Below are positions 9,011-15,690 of a DNA stretch of 64,000 bases, in pieces. Source of the stretch: Verrucomicrobiota bacterium (GTDB taxonomy: Bacteria > Verrucomicrobiota > Verrucomicrobiia > Verrucomicrobiales > DEV007). Below the pieces are notes generated by a model, which made no database searches, had not been told where the DNA came from, and worked only from the letters and a program-made list of their open reading frames with translations. The stretch lies in contig JAGWVU010000023.1 in NCBI GenBank assembly GCA_018970725.1, positions 1 to 64,000 of the forward strand, given 5' to 3'. How positions within the stretch are numbered: position 1 is the stretch's first letter; the number at the start of each line of letters is the position of its first letter. Position numbers and translations under genes: made by a program.

Positions 9011-10159
9011 TCAGGCCGACTTGGCAGTCCGTCCCATGCGGCGTCCGATCAGCACGAAGCAGCCGACCGTCACCACCAACAACGGCACCCCGATCAACGG
9101 GCGGAAGGCCAGCCAGGCCAAGGCGATGGTGGCGCTGGAAAGCGCGCCGGCCAGCAGCAAGGCAATCATACCCGTCCCGGCCCCCACCAGATTCCCGGCC
9201 AGCGGAATCACACTGGCCAGCACCTTCAGCGGATTGAAAATCAGACTCAACCCAATCGCCATCACCACGAAAAAAACCAAACGCAGAATCCAAGTCCAAA
9301 ACCGGTTCTCGTCATGCGCCATCTGGAACATGACCGGGGCGCTGTAAACCCCGTCTTCAATCAACTCCACCGACTTGTTCCTCGCAAGGACCGGCGCCAA
9401 GGTCCCTCCAATTTGCTGGGATACGACCGATACCTCATGCGGCCGCACCACCTCAAAGCCCACCCGATGATCCCCGATGGCCGGTTGCGCCGGGTCCGCC
9501 CCGAAATAGAGACGGTCTCCCGAAAGTTTCGCCTGCCCGCGCAAACCTTCCGGCAATGACTCCAACGCCGGGACCGGAAACGCCTCCCAGCCTCCGATCC
9601 CCGACACCAGACCGGGCGACAACCTGAACGCCCCGGCCGTGATGTCCGGCGCCACATGGGTTTCCGAGGGAAACCTCATCTCCCCCGGGTTCTCGTGCCC
9701 TGCCGCCTGTTTGAAATCGGACGAGTCGTTCACCCCGCTCTTCCACTCCTTGCTGTAGCGGTAAGTCGTCGTCGTGGTCGTTCCTCCACCCACCTTCTCC
9801 TGTGTCTTGCTCTCCCGCTTTTCCTCCCACTGATACATCTCCACCGTGCGCTTCAACTTCAACGCCCCCTCCGTGATCCCGAACATCTCGTCCCGCACCC
9901 CGGCCTTGGTCTCCGCCTTCGCACTGAAATGAATCGCCTTCCCCTCATTCGCCGGATCCAAGGTCCTCCCATCCACCGAAACCGTTTTTCCCGCCACCTC
10001 CTGCAAATCACGCGTCCGGTCGATCGATCGCTTCTCATTCCACGTCAACGCCGGAAACGCCCCGATGAACAGGACCAACCCGAACACAATGCCGCCAAAC
10101 GCATTCCGGATGCGGGAAAACCAAGATTCTTCAGTAACTTCGGTGACCACGTCGCTCAT
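9011..10159 (-). CDS. TMEM43-family membrane protein
   Basis: The product is 382 residues. One transmembrane helix lies near the N-terminus ('GGIVFGLVLFIGAFPALTWNE', about 22-42) and a hydrophobic cluster of three or four helices at the C-terminus (about 290-375), with a long soluble region between. The sequence 'LTWNEKRSIDRTRDLQE' after the first helix is characteristic of the TMEM43/LUMA family (DUF1625), whose bacterial members are common but functionally poorly understood; the human protein is an inner nuclear membrane/ER protein. Length and topology fit the family. The start ATG is followed by an acidic, plausible N-terminus. The gene is divergent from trpS, sharing a ~107-nt intergenic region. 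Confidence 0.8.
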   Translation of the reverse strand: MSDVVTEVTEESWFSRIRNAFGGIVFGLVLFIGAFPALTWNEKRSIDRTRDLQEVAGKTVSVDGRTLDPANEGKAIHFSAKAETKAGVRDEMFGITEGALKLKRTVEMYQWEEKRESKTQEKVGGGTTTTTTYRYSKEWKSGVNDSSDFKQAAGHENPGEMRFPSETHVAPDITAGAFRLSPGLVSGIGGWEAFPVPALESLPEGLRGQAKLSGDRLYFGADPAQPAIGDHRVGFEVVRPHEVSVVSQQIGGTLAPVLARNKSVELIEDGVYSAPVMFQMAHDENRFWTWILRLVFFVVMAIGLSLIFNPLKVLASVIPLAGNLVGAGTGMIALLLAGALSSATIALAWLAFRPLIGVPLLVVTVGCFVLIGRRMGRTAKSA

Positions 10160-10266
10160 ATGAGAAGCCTAACATACCCTCAAAAAAACAAAAGCAAGGC
10201 AAAATATCCTGCCGCAGTTCCGGCCACCTTGCCTTGACAGGACCTGTTCCGGAGAAAGATTCAGGC

Positions 10267-11229
10267 ATGCGCATCCTCAGCGGCATCCAACCCTCCGGCA
10301 GACTCCATCTCGGCAATTATTTCGGCATGATGCAGCCGGCCATCCACCTCCAGGACGAGGGTGAGGCTTTCTATTTCATCGCCGATTATCACTCCCTCAC
10401 TTCCGTCACCAACCCCGCCGAACTCCGTCAAAACGTTCGCGAGGTCGCCATCGACTTCCTCGCCTGCGGACTCGATCCCGCCAAGGCCGTCTTCTTCCGC
10501 CAGTCCGACGTCCCCGAGGTCACCGAATTGAGCTGGATCCTCAGCTGCGTCTGCCCCATGGGCCTCCTCGAACGCTGCCATTCCTACAAGGACAAAACCG
10601 CCCGCGGTCTTGAGGCCAACCACGGCCTTTTCGCCTACCCCGTTCTCATGGCCGCGGATATCCTGATCTACGACAGCGACGTCGTCCCCGTCGGCAAGGA
10701 CCAGAAGCAACACGTCGAGGTGACTCGCGATCTCGCCCTCAAGATGAATCATCTTTACGGCGAGGGCCTCCTCCGCATCCCCCAGCCCCGGATCCGCGAG
10801 ACTTCCGCCACCGTTCCCGGCACCGACGGCGCCAAAATGAGCAAGAGCTACGACAACACCATCCCCCTCTTCGAGAGCGCCAAGGCCACCGAAAAACGGA
10901 TCAAAGGCATCAAGACCGATTCCACCCCTGTCGAAGCCCCCAAAAATCCCGAGGGCTCCATCATCGTCGATCTCTACCGGCTCGTCGCCTCACCCGCCGA
11001 TGTCGAGCTCATGGAAAACGATTTCCGCCGGGGCGGCATCGGCTATGGCGATTTCAAGAAACGCCTCTTCAGCGCCGTCTGGGAACACTTCGCCCCCATG
11101 CGCGAGCGCCGCGCCGAACTCGAGGCCAACCCCGATCAGGTCGAGGCCATCCTCCGTGCCGGGGCGGAAAAAGCCCGTTCCCAAGCCACCAGAGTCCTCT
11201 CACGGGTCCGCCAAGCCGTCGGCTTGTGA
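10267..11229 (+). CDS. trpS: Tryptophanyl-tRNA synthetase
   Basis: The product is 320 residues, normal for bacterial TrpRS. It charges tRNA-Trp with tryptophan using ATP. The class I signatures are clear: the HIGH-type motif 'PSGRLHLGNYFG' at the N-terminus and the KMSKS loop 'GAKMSKSYDN' near residue 190. Other family hallmarks are 'YHSLTS' and 'MAADILIYDSDVVPVGKDQ'. The chosen ATG gives the canonical 'MRILSGIQPSGRLH' start; the frame also opens at an upstream TTG. A TTGACA hexamer 33 nt before the ATG could be a -35 box, leaving little or no leader. No T-box leader is apparent. Confidence 0.95.
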   Translation: MRILSGIQPSGRLHLGNYFGMMQPAIHLQDEGEAFYFIADYHSLTSVTNPAELRQNVREVAIDFLACGLDPAKAVFFRQSDVPEVTELSWILSCVCPMGLLERCHSYKDKTARGLEANHGLFAYPVLMAADILIYDSDVVPVGKDQKQHVEVTRDLALKMNHLYGEGLLRIPQPRIRETSATVPGTDGAKMSKSYDNTIPLFESAKATEKRIKGIKTDSTPVEAPKNPEGSIIVDLYRLVASPADVELMENDFRRGGIGYGDFKKRLFSAVWEHFAPMRERRAELEANPDQVEAILRAGAEKARSQATRVLSRVRQAVGL

Positions 11230-11308
11230 GCAAATCGCTTGCATCCCTTGACGCACGATTGCATATCGAACTCATCCAATTCCGTCCGGAAGAACCAGAC
11301 CTCAGCCC

Positions 11309-11545
11309 ATGTTCGGGAATCGTGACCACCAATCCTCGTCGGAGGAGCCGCTGCACACCGAGAAAATCATCACGGATCGCAAGATTTTTTTCCTCGATCT
11401 CAAAGAAAACGACCGGGGACGCTTCGTGAAAATCACCGAAGACGTCCGCGGTCGCCGTGACACCATCATGGTGCCCATGGAAAATCTCGACGAGTTCCTC
11501 GATGCCCTGAACAACATCCGGGATATCGAACAGGACCTCGGTTAA
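11309..11545 (+). CDS. PUR-alpha-like DNA/RNA-binding protein (DUF3276 family)
   Basis: The product is 78 residues. 'KIFFLDLKENDRGRFVKITEDVRGRRDTIMVP' has the strand pattern of a single PUR repeat, the nucleic-acid-binding fold of bacterial PUR-alpha proteins (DUF3276), followed by a helix 'LDEFLDALNNI'. One repeat per chain is usual in bacteria, which dimerise to form the PUR domain. It probably binds single-stranded nucleic acid; the cellular role is not settled. It follows trpS by 79 nt and its stop overlaps the stop of the convergent PDZ gene by 4 nt (TTAA). Confidence 0.75.
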   Translation: MFGNRDHQSSSEEPLHTEKIITDRKIFFLDLKENDRGRFVKITEDVRGRRDTIMVPMENLDEFLDALNNIRDIEQDLG

Positions 11546-12564
11546 AACACCTGCGGTTTCGGGGCCGGACCTCCCTCAGGACTTCCCCCGGAATCCGGCC
11601 GGTTCTGCGGCTTGAGTTGCGCTTCCAACTTTTTGAAACCCTCGCGATAGGCCTCCGGGATCCGGGCCCGTTCGTCCTCGGTGTTCACCGGGCCGCTGAA
11701 GACTTCCTTGCCGTTGTCCGTCACCGTGAGGTGACGATGCTCCCCGTTTTCCACCAGGTTCAACGTGAGCTGGTTTTCCACCCAGGTCGCGTGACGCACC
11801 GTGACCCCGGGCGGACGCATCTCCCGTCCCGGCCCCCGGCCCTCGACCTCCCCGGGCAGACGCCCCCGGTCACGCCCGCCTTCTGCCGGGCCCTCGAACC
11901 GCCGGCGCATTTCCCTCGCCTCGTTCTCCATCCTCTCACGGGTCTCCTCCATCCGTTGCCGCGCCTCGCGGAACTGCTGCTCCCCCCGCTCGATGGCTTC
12001 ACGCCAGGACGGATTGGGCGCCATCCAGGGCTGTCCTCCCATGTGCGGAAAACCCGGCCCCCTCACCGGCACCTCATGCTCTGCCAAAATCACCGCCGCG
12101 GTCTGCTCCTTGCCCCCGCGCAGGAAGGTGAGGTTTACGCTTTCCCCGGGTTTGGCATTTTCCACCAGAACCGCCAGCTGATCGTGGGAAACCAGAATCT
12201 GGTCGTTGAACTTGGTCAGGATGTCGTGCTCCTGCAAGGCTTTCCCCGCCGGACTTTCCTTCTCGACGTGCGCGATGTTCAGCCCCGTCCCCCGGGCGAT
12301 CCCGAGTTGGGTGCGCACCGTGGGATCGAGCGGCGCGGTGGCCACCCCCAAAAACGTGCGCTTTTCCATCGGAGGTTTCGGGTCCCGCCGCCCCTCCTTG
12401 GGCCCGCCCTCCTTGGGAGCCCCATCCGGAACCGCCGCCTTCGGCACTGAGGGCGGTTGGGGAGGCGGTGGAGGTTGGGGCGCTTCAGGATTCTGGGCCA
12501 GACCCAGTTCCAATCCGGCAAGGGCTGTCAGGCCCCAGATCACGGTCTTTTTCATCGTCTGCAT
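11542..12564 (-). CDS. Exported PDZ-domain protein
   Basis: About 340 residues. A signal peptide ('KKTVIWGLTALAGLELGLAQ') is followed by a proline-rich linker, one PDZ domain (about 60-160; 'TFLGVATAPLDPTVRTQLGI', 'GLNIAHVEKESPAGKA', 'DILTKFNDQ'), a Glu/Arg-rich probable coiled coil (about 185-240) and a C-terminal domain ending Pro-rich. There is no trypsin-like protease domain, so it is not a DegP/HtrA protease. It is the third gene after the ECF sigma and anti-sigma genes on the same strand, 34 nt downstream, so it may sense or relay an envelope signal. An ATG three codons further in is an equally good start. Confidence 0.7.
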   Translation of the reverse strand: MQTMKKTVIWGLTALAGLELGLAQNPEAPQPPPPPQPPSVPKAAVPDGAPKEGGPKEGRRDPKPPMEKRTFLGVATAPLDPTVRTQLGIARGTGLNIAHVEKESPAGKALQEHDILTKFNDQILVSHDQLAVLVENAKPGESVNLTFLRGGKEQTAAVILAEHEVPVRGPGFPHMGGQPWMAPNPSWREAIERGEQQFREARQRMEETRERMENEAREMRRRFEGPAEGGRDRGRLPGEVEGRGPGREMRPPGVTVRHATWVENQLTLNLVENGEHRHLTVTDNGKEVFSGPVNTEDERARIPEAYREGFKKLEAQLKPQNRPDSGGSPEGGPAPKPQVF

Positions 12565-12598
12565 GGTTTTTTGTCTTGTAGGTTGGTTCGCAAATCCT

Positions 12599-13099
12599 TC
12601 AATTGTAGCTGACCGGTACGAAGATGATCCGTTCCTCGGGCTCGAAAAGCAGCCGGCTCGCCCCCTCCCCGTCCGACCACGCGGTCCGGCGGATGGTCTC
12701 GTAGCGCAGCTTCCACATCGGCCGGCCGTCACCGGAATCGACAATCCCCGCGACCTCACCCGCCCCCCACAAGGTTTCTTCCTCGACCTCGCCCGCCTCC
12801 GGCCTTTCGACCAAACTCACCGGAGCCCCCTCTTCCCGCACGGGAAGAGGGCCTGACCCCTGCCGCAGGGACCAGGCGAACGTGGCGAGGGCGACAGCAG
12901 CAGCCGCCCACGCGCCGATCCGGCTCGCCGGGCCCCACCACGGCGCGGTCCCGATGATGGCGCGTCCGCCCGGTTCCGCGACAGAAGCCGCAGAACGGAT
13001 CCGTTCTTTGAGGCTTTCTCCGGGTTGGACCGGGCGGAGGCCGGCGAGTTCCCCTGCCAAGTTCTCCGAGCCTCGTGATGCATGGGAATCTGTTTTCAA
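12599..13099 (-). CDS. Probable anti-sigma factor, single-pass membrane protein
   Basis: About 166 residues. No ATG is available near the expected start; a TTG overlaps the sigma gene's stop as TTGA (13096-13099) and gives a product starting MKTDSHAS. The N-terminal ~60 residues are polar, followed by one membrane helix ('IGAWAAAAVALATFAWSL', about 63-80) and an extracytoplasmic tail of about 85 residues. That topology, and position directly after an ECF sigma gene, are typical of anti-sigma factors, although no zinc-binding HxxxCxxC motif is present. Longer readings of the frame run back into the sigma gene and are rejected. Function rests mainly on context. Confidence 0.6.
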   Translation of the reverse strand: MKTDSHASRGSENLAGELAGLRPVQPGESLKERIRSAASVAEPGGRAIIGTAPWWGPASRIGAWAAAAVALATFAWSLRQGSGPLPVREEGAPVSLVERPEAGEVEEETLWGAGEVAGIVDSGDGRPMWKLRYETIRRTAWSDGEGASRLLFEPEERIIFVPVSYN

Positions 13100-13611
13100 G
13101 CGATCAATTCTTGTTTGTTCAGGATGGCTCCCAGGTTTTTGAGAGCGTAACGGTAACGGCTCGCTGCGGTGTTTTGGGAGATTCCCAGGGTGAGGCCGAT
13201 CTCCCGGAAACTCAGGTTCCCCCAAATGTGCAAGACCAGCACCTCGCGCTGGTCCGCCGCCAGCCCGTGGAGCGCTCCCTCGATCTGCTCCCGGCGTTCC
13301 GCGCCCTCCAACGAGCACTCGAAAAGCGTCTCCGCAGGCCCAAAACAAGCCGCCGTCTCCTCCCGCCGCCCCACCCGCTCACGCTGGCGGACCTTGTCGA
13401 GCGCCGCCCACTTCACCGCCTGATAAAGAATCGGCACCGGCCGGTCCCCGAACGTCCGCGCGGACTTCAGAAGCCGCACGAAGGCGTCCTGCACCGCATC
13501 CTCGGCATCGCTGACCGACGTCACCCACTGCCGGGCATAAAGCACCAGCGCGGCGGCATGTTCGTCATAGAGCTGCTCCCAATTCGCTTGCACCATCTCC
13601 TCCCTCATCAT
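13096..13611 (-). CDS. ECF-family RNA polymerase sigma factor
   Basis: The product is 171 residues. Region 2 is seen at about 10-75 ('LYDEHAAALVLYARQWV', 'DAEDAVQDAFVRLLKS') and region 4 at about 112-162 ('LAADQREVLVLHIWGNLSFREIGLTLGISQNTAASRYRYAL'), giving -10 and -35 recognition. There is no region 3, as expected for group 4 sigma factors. The gene is coupled to a downstream membrane anti-sigma gene through a TTGA overlap and then to a PDZ protein gene, so it should respond to an envelope signal. Several starts are possible: ATG at 13611, 13608 or 13596; a purine-rich GAGGGAGG lies just before the last. A perfect inverted repeat lies 18-35 nt upstream of the first ATG. Confidence 0.9.
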   Translation of the reverse strand: MMREEMVQANWEQLYDEHAAALVLYARQWVTSVSDAEDAVQDAFVRLLKSARTFGDRPVPILYQAVKWAALDKVRQRERVGRREETAACFGPAETLFECSLEGAERREQIEGALHGLAADQREVLVLHIWGNLSFREIGLTLGISQNTAASRYRYALKNLGAILNKQELIA

Positions 13612-13628
13612 CGTCGCCCGAACCCGCT

Positions 13629-13646
13629 TTTGTCTACGCAGACAAA
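13629..13646. repeat. Inverted repeat upstream of the ECF sigma gene
   Basis: TTTGTCT-acgc-AGACAAA is a perfect 7-bp inverted repeat with a 4-nt centre, 18 nt upstream of the first ATG of the sigma gene. It is the right distance for an operator or an autoregulatory promoter element, but could also form a hairpin in the leader. I could not match it to a known sigma or regulator consensus. Confidence 0.4.
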
Positions 13647-13812
13647 CTTTTCATCCCCTCCTCCGCGCCAAAGCCGCCAACCCGGGCGACTGCCCGGATT
13701 GCGGTCAGGAAGAGATTTTTACGAACCACGGAAGGAAATCTGCAACCGGCACCGCGATTCCCCCATCATTCTCCGCAGAATCCGCCCCGCCCTGCCCGCC
13801 CGGCATTAGCTT

Positions 13813-13853
13813 TTTGCTGCAAATTTGCCTTGCTTTTGCAGCAAATTTATGCA
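13813..13853 (+). promoter_or_regulatory. vapBC promoter with two tandem palindromic operators
   Basis: Two copies of TTTGC-W-GCAAA occur at 13813-13823 and 13835-13845. Each is itself a palindrome, and together they form an 11-bp inverted repeat; the centres are 22 bp apart, about two helical turns. They overlap a predicted promoter, TTGCCT (13825-13830), 17 nt, TATGCA (13848-13853). The VapB start ATG is at 13866, so the leader is very short. Tandem operators spanning -35 and spacer fit repression by a VapB-VapC complex, as known for other vapBC loci. Confidence 0.55.
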
Positions 13854-13865
13854 GTTTGGGAAGGT

Positions 13866-14096
13866 ATGCGAATCAGCGTGGACATTGATGAATCGATTTT
13901 GGCGGAGGTCATGGCCCTGACTGGTGAAAGCCAGAAGAGTCCTGCCTTGTCCAAAGCCATCGTGGAATTCGTCTATCGCCGCCGGGCCCAGGAATTCGGG
14001 CGGTTGATTCGGGAGGGTGCCTTTGATTATCCTTCCCCGTCGCTCGTGGCGGAAGAGGATCCCGCAAATCCCGTCCCACCCCTGACAGAGGATTGA
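13866..14096 (+). CDS. vapB: VapB-type antitoxin
   Basis: The product is 76 residues. The N-terminus 'MRISVDIDESILAEVMALTGESQKSPALSKAIVEFVYRR' has the ribbon-helix-helix-like pattern of small antitoxins of the VapB/DUF2191 type: a short strand and two helices that bind operator DNA. The acidic, proline-rich C-terminal tail ('EEDPANPVPPLTED') would bind and mask the toxin. The ATG at 13866 gives this canonical start and has a purine-rich stretch (GGGAAGG) before it; an upstream in-frame start runs through the operator. vapC follows after 3 nt. The VapB-VapC complex probably binds the tandem operators upstream. Confidence 0.8.
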   Translation: MRISVDIDESILAEVMALTGESQKSPALSKAIVEFVYRRRAQEFGRLIREGAFDYPSPSLVAEEDPANPVPPLTED

Positions 14097-14099
14097 GCT

Positions 14100-14519
14100 G
14101 TGGTCTTGGTTGATTCTTCCGCCTGGATCGAGGGTTTGCGCCGTCGCGGTGACCTCAATGTCAAACTTGCGCTCGAAGGGCTGCTGGAAGTTTATGAGGC
14201 CCAGTGGTGCAGCCCCGTGCGCCTCGAAGTGCTGGGCGGAGCGCGTCAGGAAGAACGGGCGCGGCTCGGTCATCACTTTTCGATCATCCCATACCGGCCC
14301 GCCCGGGAAGACGATTACGAACGCGCCATCGCACTCGCTTGGCGCCTCCGTGACCGGGGATTGACCGTGCCGTGGCTCGACGTGCTCATCGCGGCCATTG
14401 CGATTCAGGATGATGTCAGGCTCTACGCCGTCGATGCCCATTTCCAGAAGATCGCCCAGTGGTCTGGATTGCGCCTATACCAGCCCGGTTATGGAGGGGT
14501 CTTCCATCCGGACCGCTGA
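14100..14519 (+). CDS. vapC: VapC-type PIN-domain toxin ribonuclease
   Basis: The product is 139 residues, beginning at GTG 3 nt after the vapB stop. The PIN-domain acidic residues are visible: the first Asp in 'VLVDSSAWIEGLR', a conserved Glu in 'RLEVLGGA', Asp in 'VPWLDVLIAAIAI' and Asp in 'LYAVDAHFQKIA'. VapC toxins cleave specific tRNAs or rRNA in a metal-dependent way when not bound by VapB. All catalytic positions seem present, so an active enzyme is expected. Length is typical. A perfect 8-bp stem-loop follows 33 nt after the stop. Confidence 0.88.
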   Translation: MVLVDSSAWIEGLRRRGDLNVKLALEGLLEVYEAQWCSPVRLEVLGGARQEERARLGHHFSIIPYRPAREDDYERAIALAWRLRDRGLTVPWLDVLIAAIAIQDDVRLYAVDAHFQKIAQWSGLRLYQPGYGGVFHPDR

Positions 14520-14552
14520 GGCAGCCCGGGCGGATTCAGTCCAATGGGGGGC

Positions 14553-14572
14553 GCCGCTTCAGGGGAAGCGGC
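14553..14572. terminator. Strong stem-loop between convergent vapC and DUF4058 genes
   Basis: GCCGCTTC-aggg-GAAGCGGC is a perfect 8-bp stem with a 4-nt loop, between two convergent gene ends, so it could serve both directions. No T-tract follows on either strand, so classical intrinsic termination is uncertain; it may stop 3' exonucleases instead. Confidence 0.4.
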
Positions 14573-14607
14573 CCTGACACCGATGCAATCTTTGGAGGGA
14601 TGGCGGG

Positions 14608-15189
14608 TCACTTGCACCGGGCTGCATTCACCAGGGCTGCGGCCCAAGCAGCATCTTCGGTGGAAAGAGGAGGCAGGGGCGGCAGGGAGTAGTCAATGTC
14701 ATCGTAGCGCCCCGCAGTGGAAACCTTCGCAACCAGTTCTTGCAGGTCGAGCGGCACAGGGGCATCGCCGCGGCGCAAGGGAATGCTCAGGACGGGAAGG
14801 GGTTCCCGGAGAGGCATGGGATAAAGATCGATGCGTCTGTTATCCCAAGCGACGGATACGCAAGTGAGATAATCATCCCACACAGCGGCCGGGATCTGCA
14901 ACTTCGGCAGCGCCAACACGCGTTCGCCGGCGCGCACGAGATCAATCTCCACCAGATTCGCCGTGGACGTGCGCACTTCGCGCTGTTTCTTGAGATAAAG
15001 TTCGTGGCTCGTTCCCCCGGACTTGTTTGCTGGACTGAGAAACTCGATCACGGTCACCACGGAATGTCCGCTCCGGTCGCTGATCTCGATCCAGCTCTCG
15101 GTGATGGGATCATTGGGTTTCTCAGGAATTCCCGGGAACAGTCGATTCCCATCCGGACAACCATCATCCCGCTTGCATGTTTGGTTGTC
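14608..15189 (-). pseudogene. N-terminally truncated DUF4058 family gene
   Basis: From about 15130 down to 14608 the frame reads like the C-terminal half of DUF4058 proteins: 'ITESWIEISDRSGHSVVTVIEFLSPANK', 'LVEIDLVRAGER', 'RIDLYPMPLREPLPVLSIPLRRGD' and 'VPLDLQELVAKV'. The usual N-terminal part ('MPSPFPGMDPYLE'-like, roughly the first 120 residues) is missing; a TGA closes the frame at 15190-15192 and nothing similar is seen beyond. There is no ATG before the conserved block; a GTG inside it could produce a 150-residue fragment. DUF4058 function is unknown. I take it as a remnant, in line with the decayed gene next to it. Confidence 0.6.
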
Positions 15190-15268
15190 TCACTCAATTG
15201 GGCAGGACTACGCCGCTTGAGCCGCGATCATTGCCGCAGAACCATGGCGACGTAGGCTCCAAAGACGA

Positions 15269-15516
15269 GAGGCCGTTGAACAGGATGGTCCCGAGACCAA
15301 TGTCACGCCGACCGCTCAGCTGGGCGATGACCGTGGTCACCAACTCCGGAACCGAAGTGCCCCCGGCCATGAGGCATCCCATCCCCCCAGACTAGCGGCA
15401 ACCATGACGCCCCCGAACGACTCCTCCTCGAGCGGGGGCGAGGTCCGCCGCTGTTCGCGCGCCTCGATCAGGACGGAGACAGGCCAACCGACGAACACAA
15501 GCAGCAGCATGGATCC
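15269..15516 (-). pseudogene. Decayed Na+/Ca2+ exchanger (CaxA/YrbG-like) fragment
   Basis: Two pieces in different frames resemble one calcium/sodium antiporter. The first (15516-15382) reads 'SMLLLVFVGWPVSVLIEARE', a membrane helix plus loop. The second (15382-15269) reads 'AGGTSVPELVTTVIAQLSGR', then 'RDIGLGTILFNGL', matching the conserved alpha-repeat of these exchangers (GTSxPEL ... G..xIxxGN..GSNIxN), but the GSNI part is missing. The change of frame and a stop codon just before the second piece show decay. Flanking parts of the exchanger are absent. It lies between the truncated DUF4058 gene and the DUF1549 gene. Confidence 0.5.
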
Positions 15517-15690
15517 ATCAACCTGACGGGTGACGCATTCCGGGTATGAGCGGGCGTCGATTCGGTGCTTGATCGAATCGTGCGGTTCCGTAAACTCCTC
15601 CCTTGATTTGCCTTTGCGTGGTGGTGCGGAAGTGGGTTCCAGCCCCGGCGCGCCAACCATGCCCTCTTGCCGTTCGTCGGATCGCCCTCC

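Noticed and set aside
12817-13083. ATG-starting frame inside the anti-sigma gene as an alternative anti-sigma start
   Set aside because: It is in another reading frame and encodes no membrane helix; the TTG start gives the right topology and a TTGA overlap.
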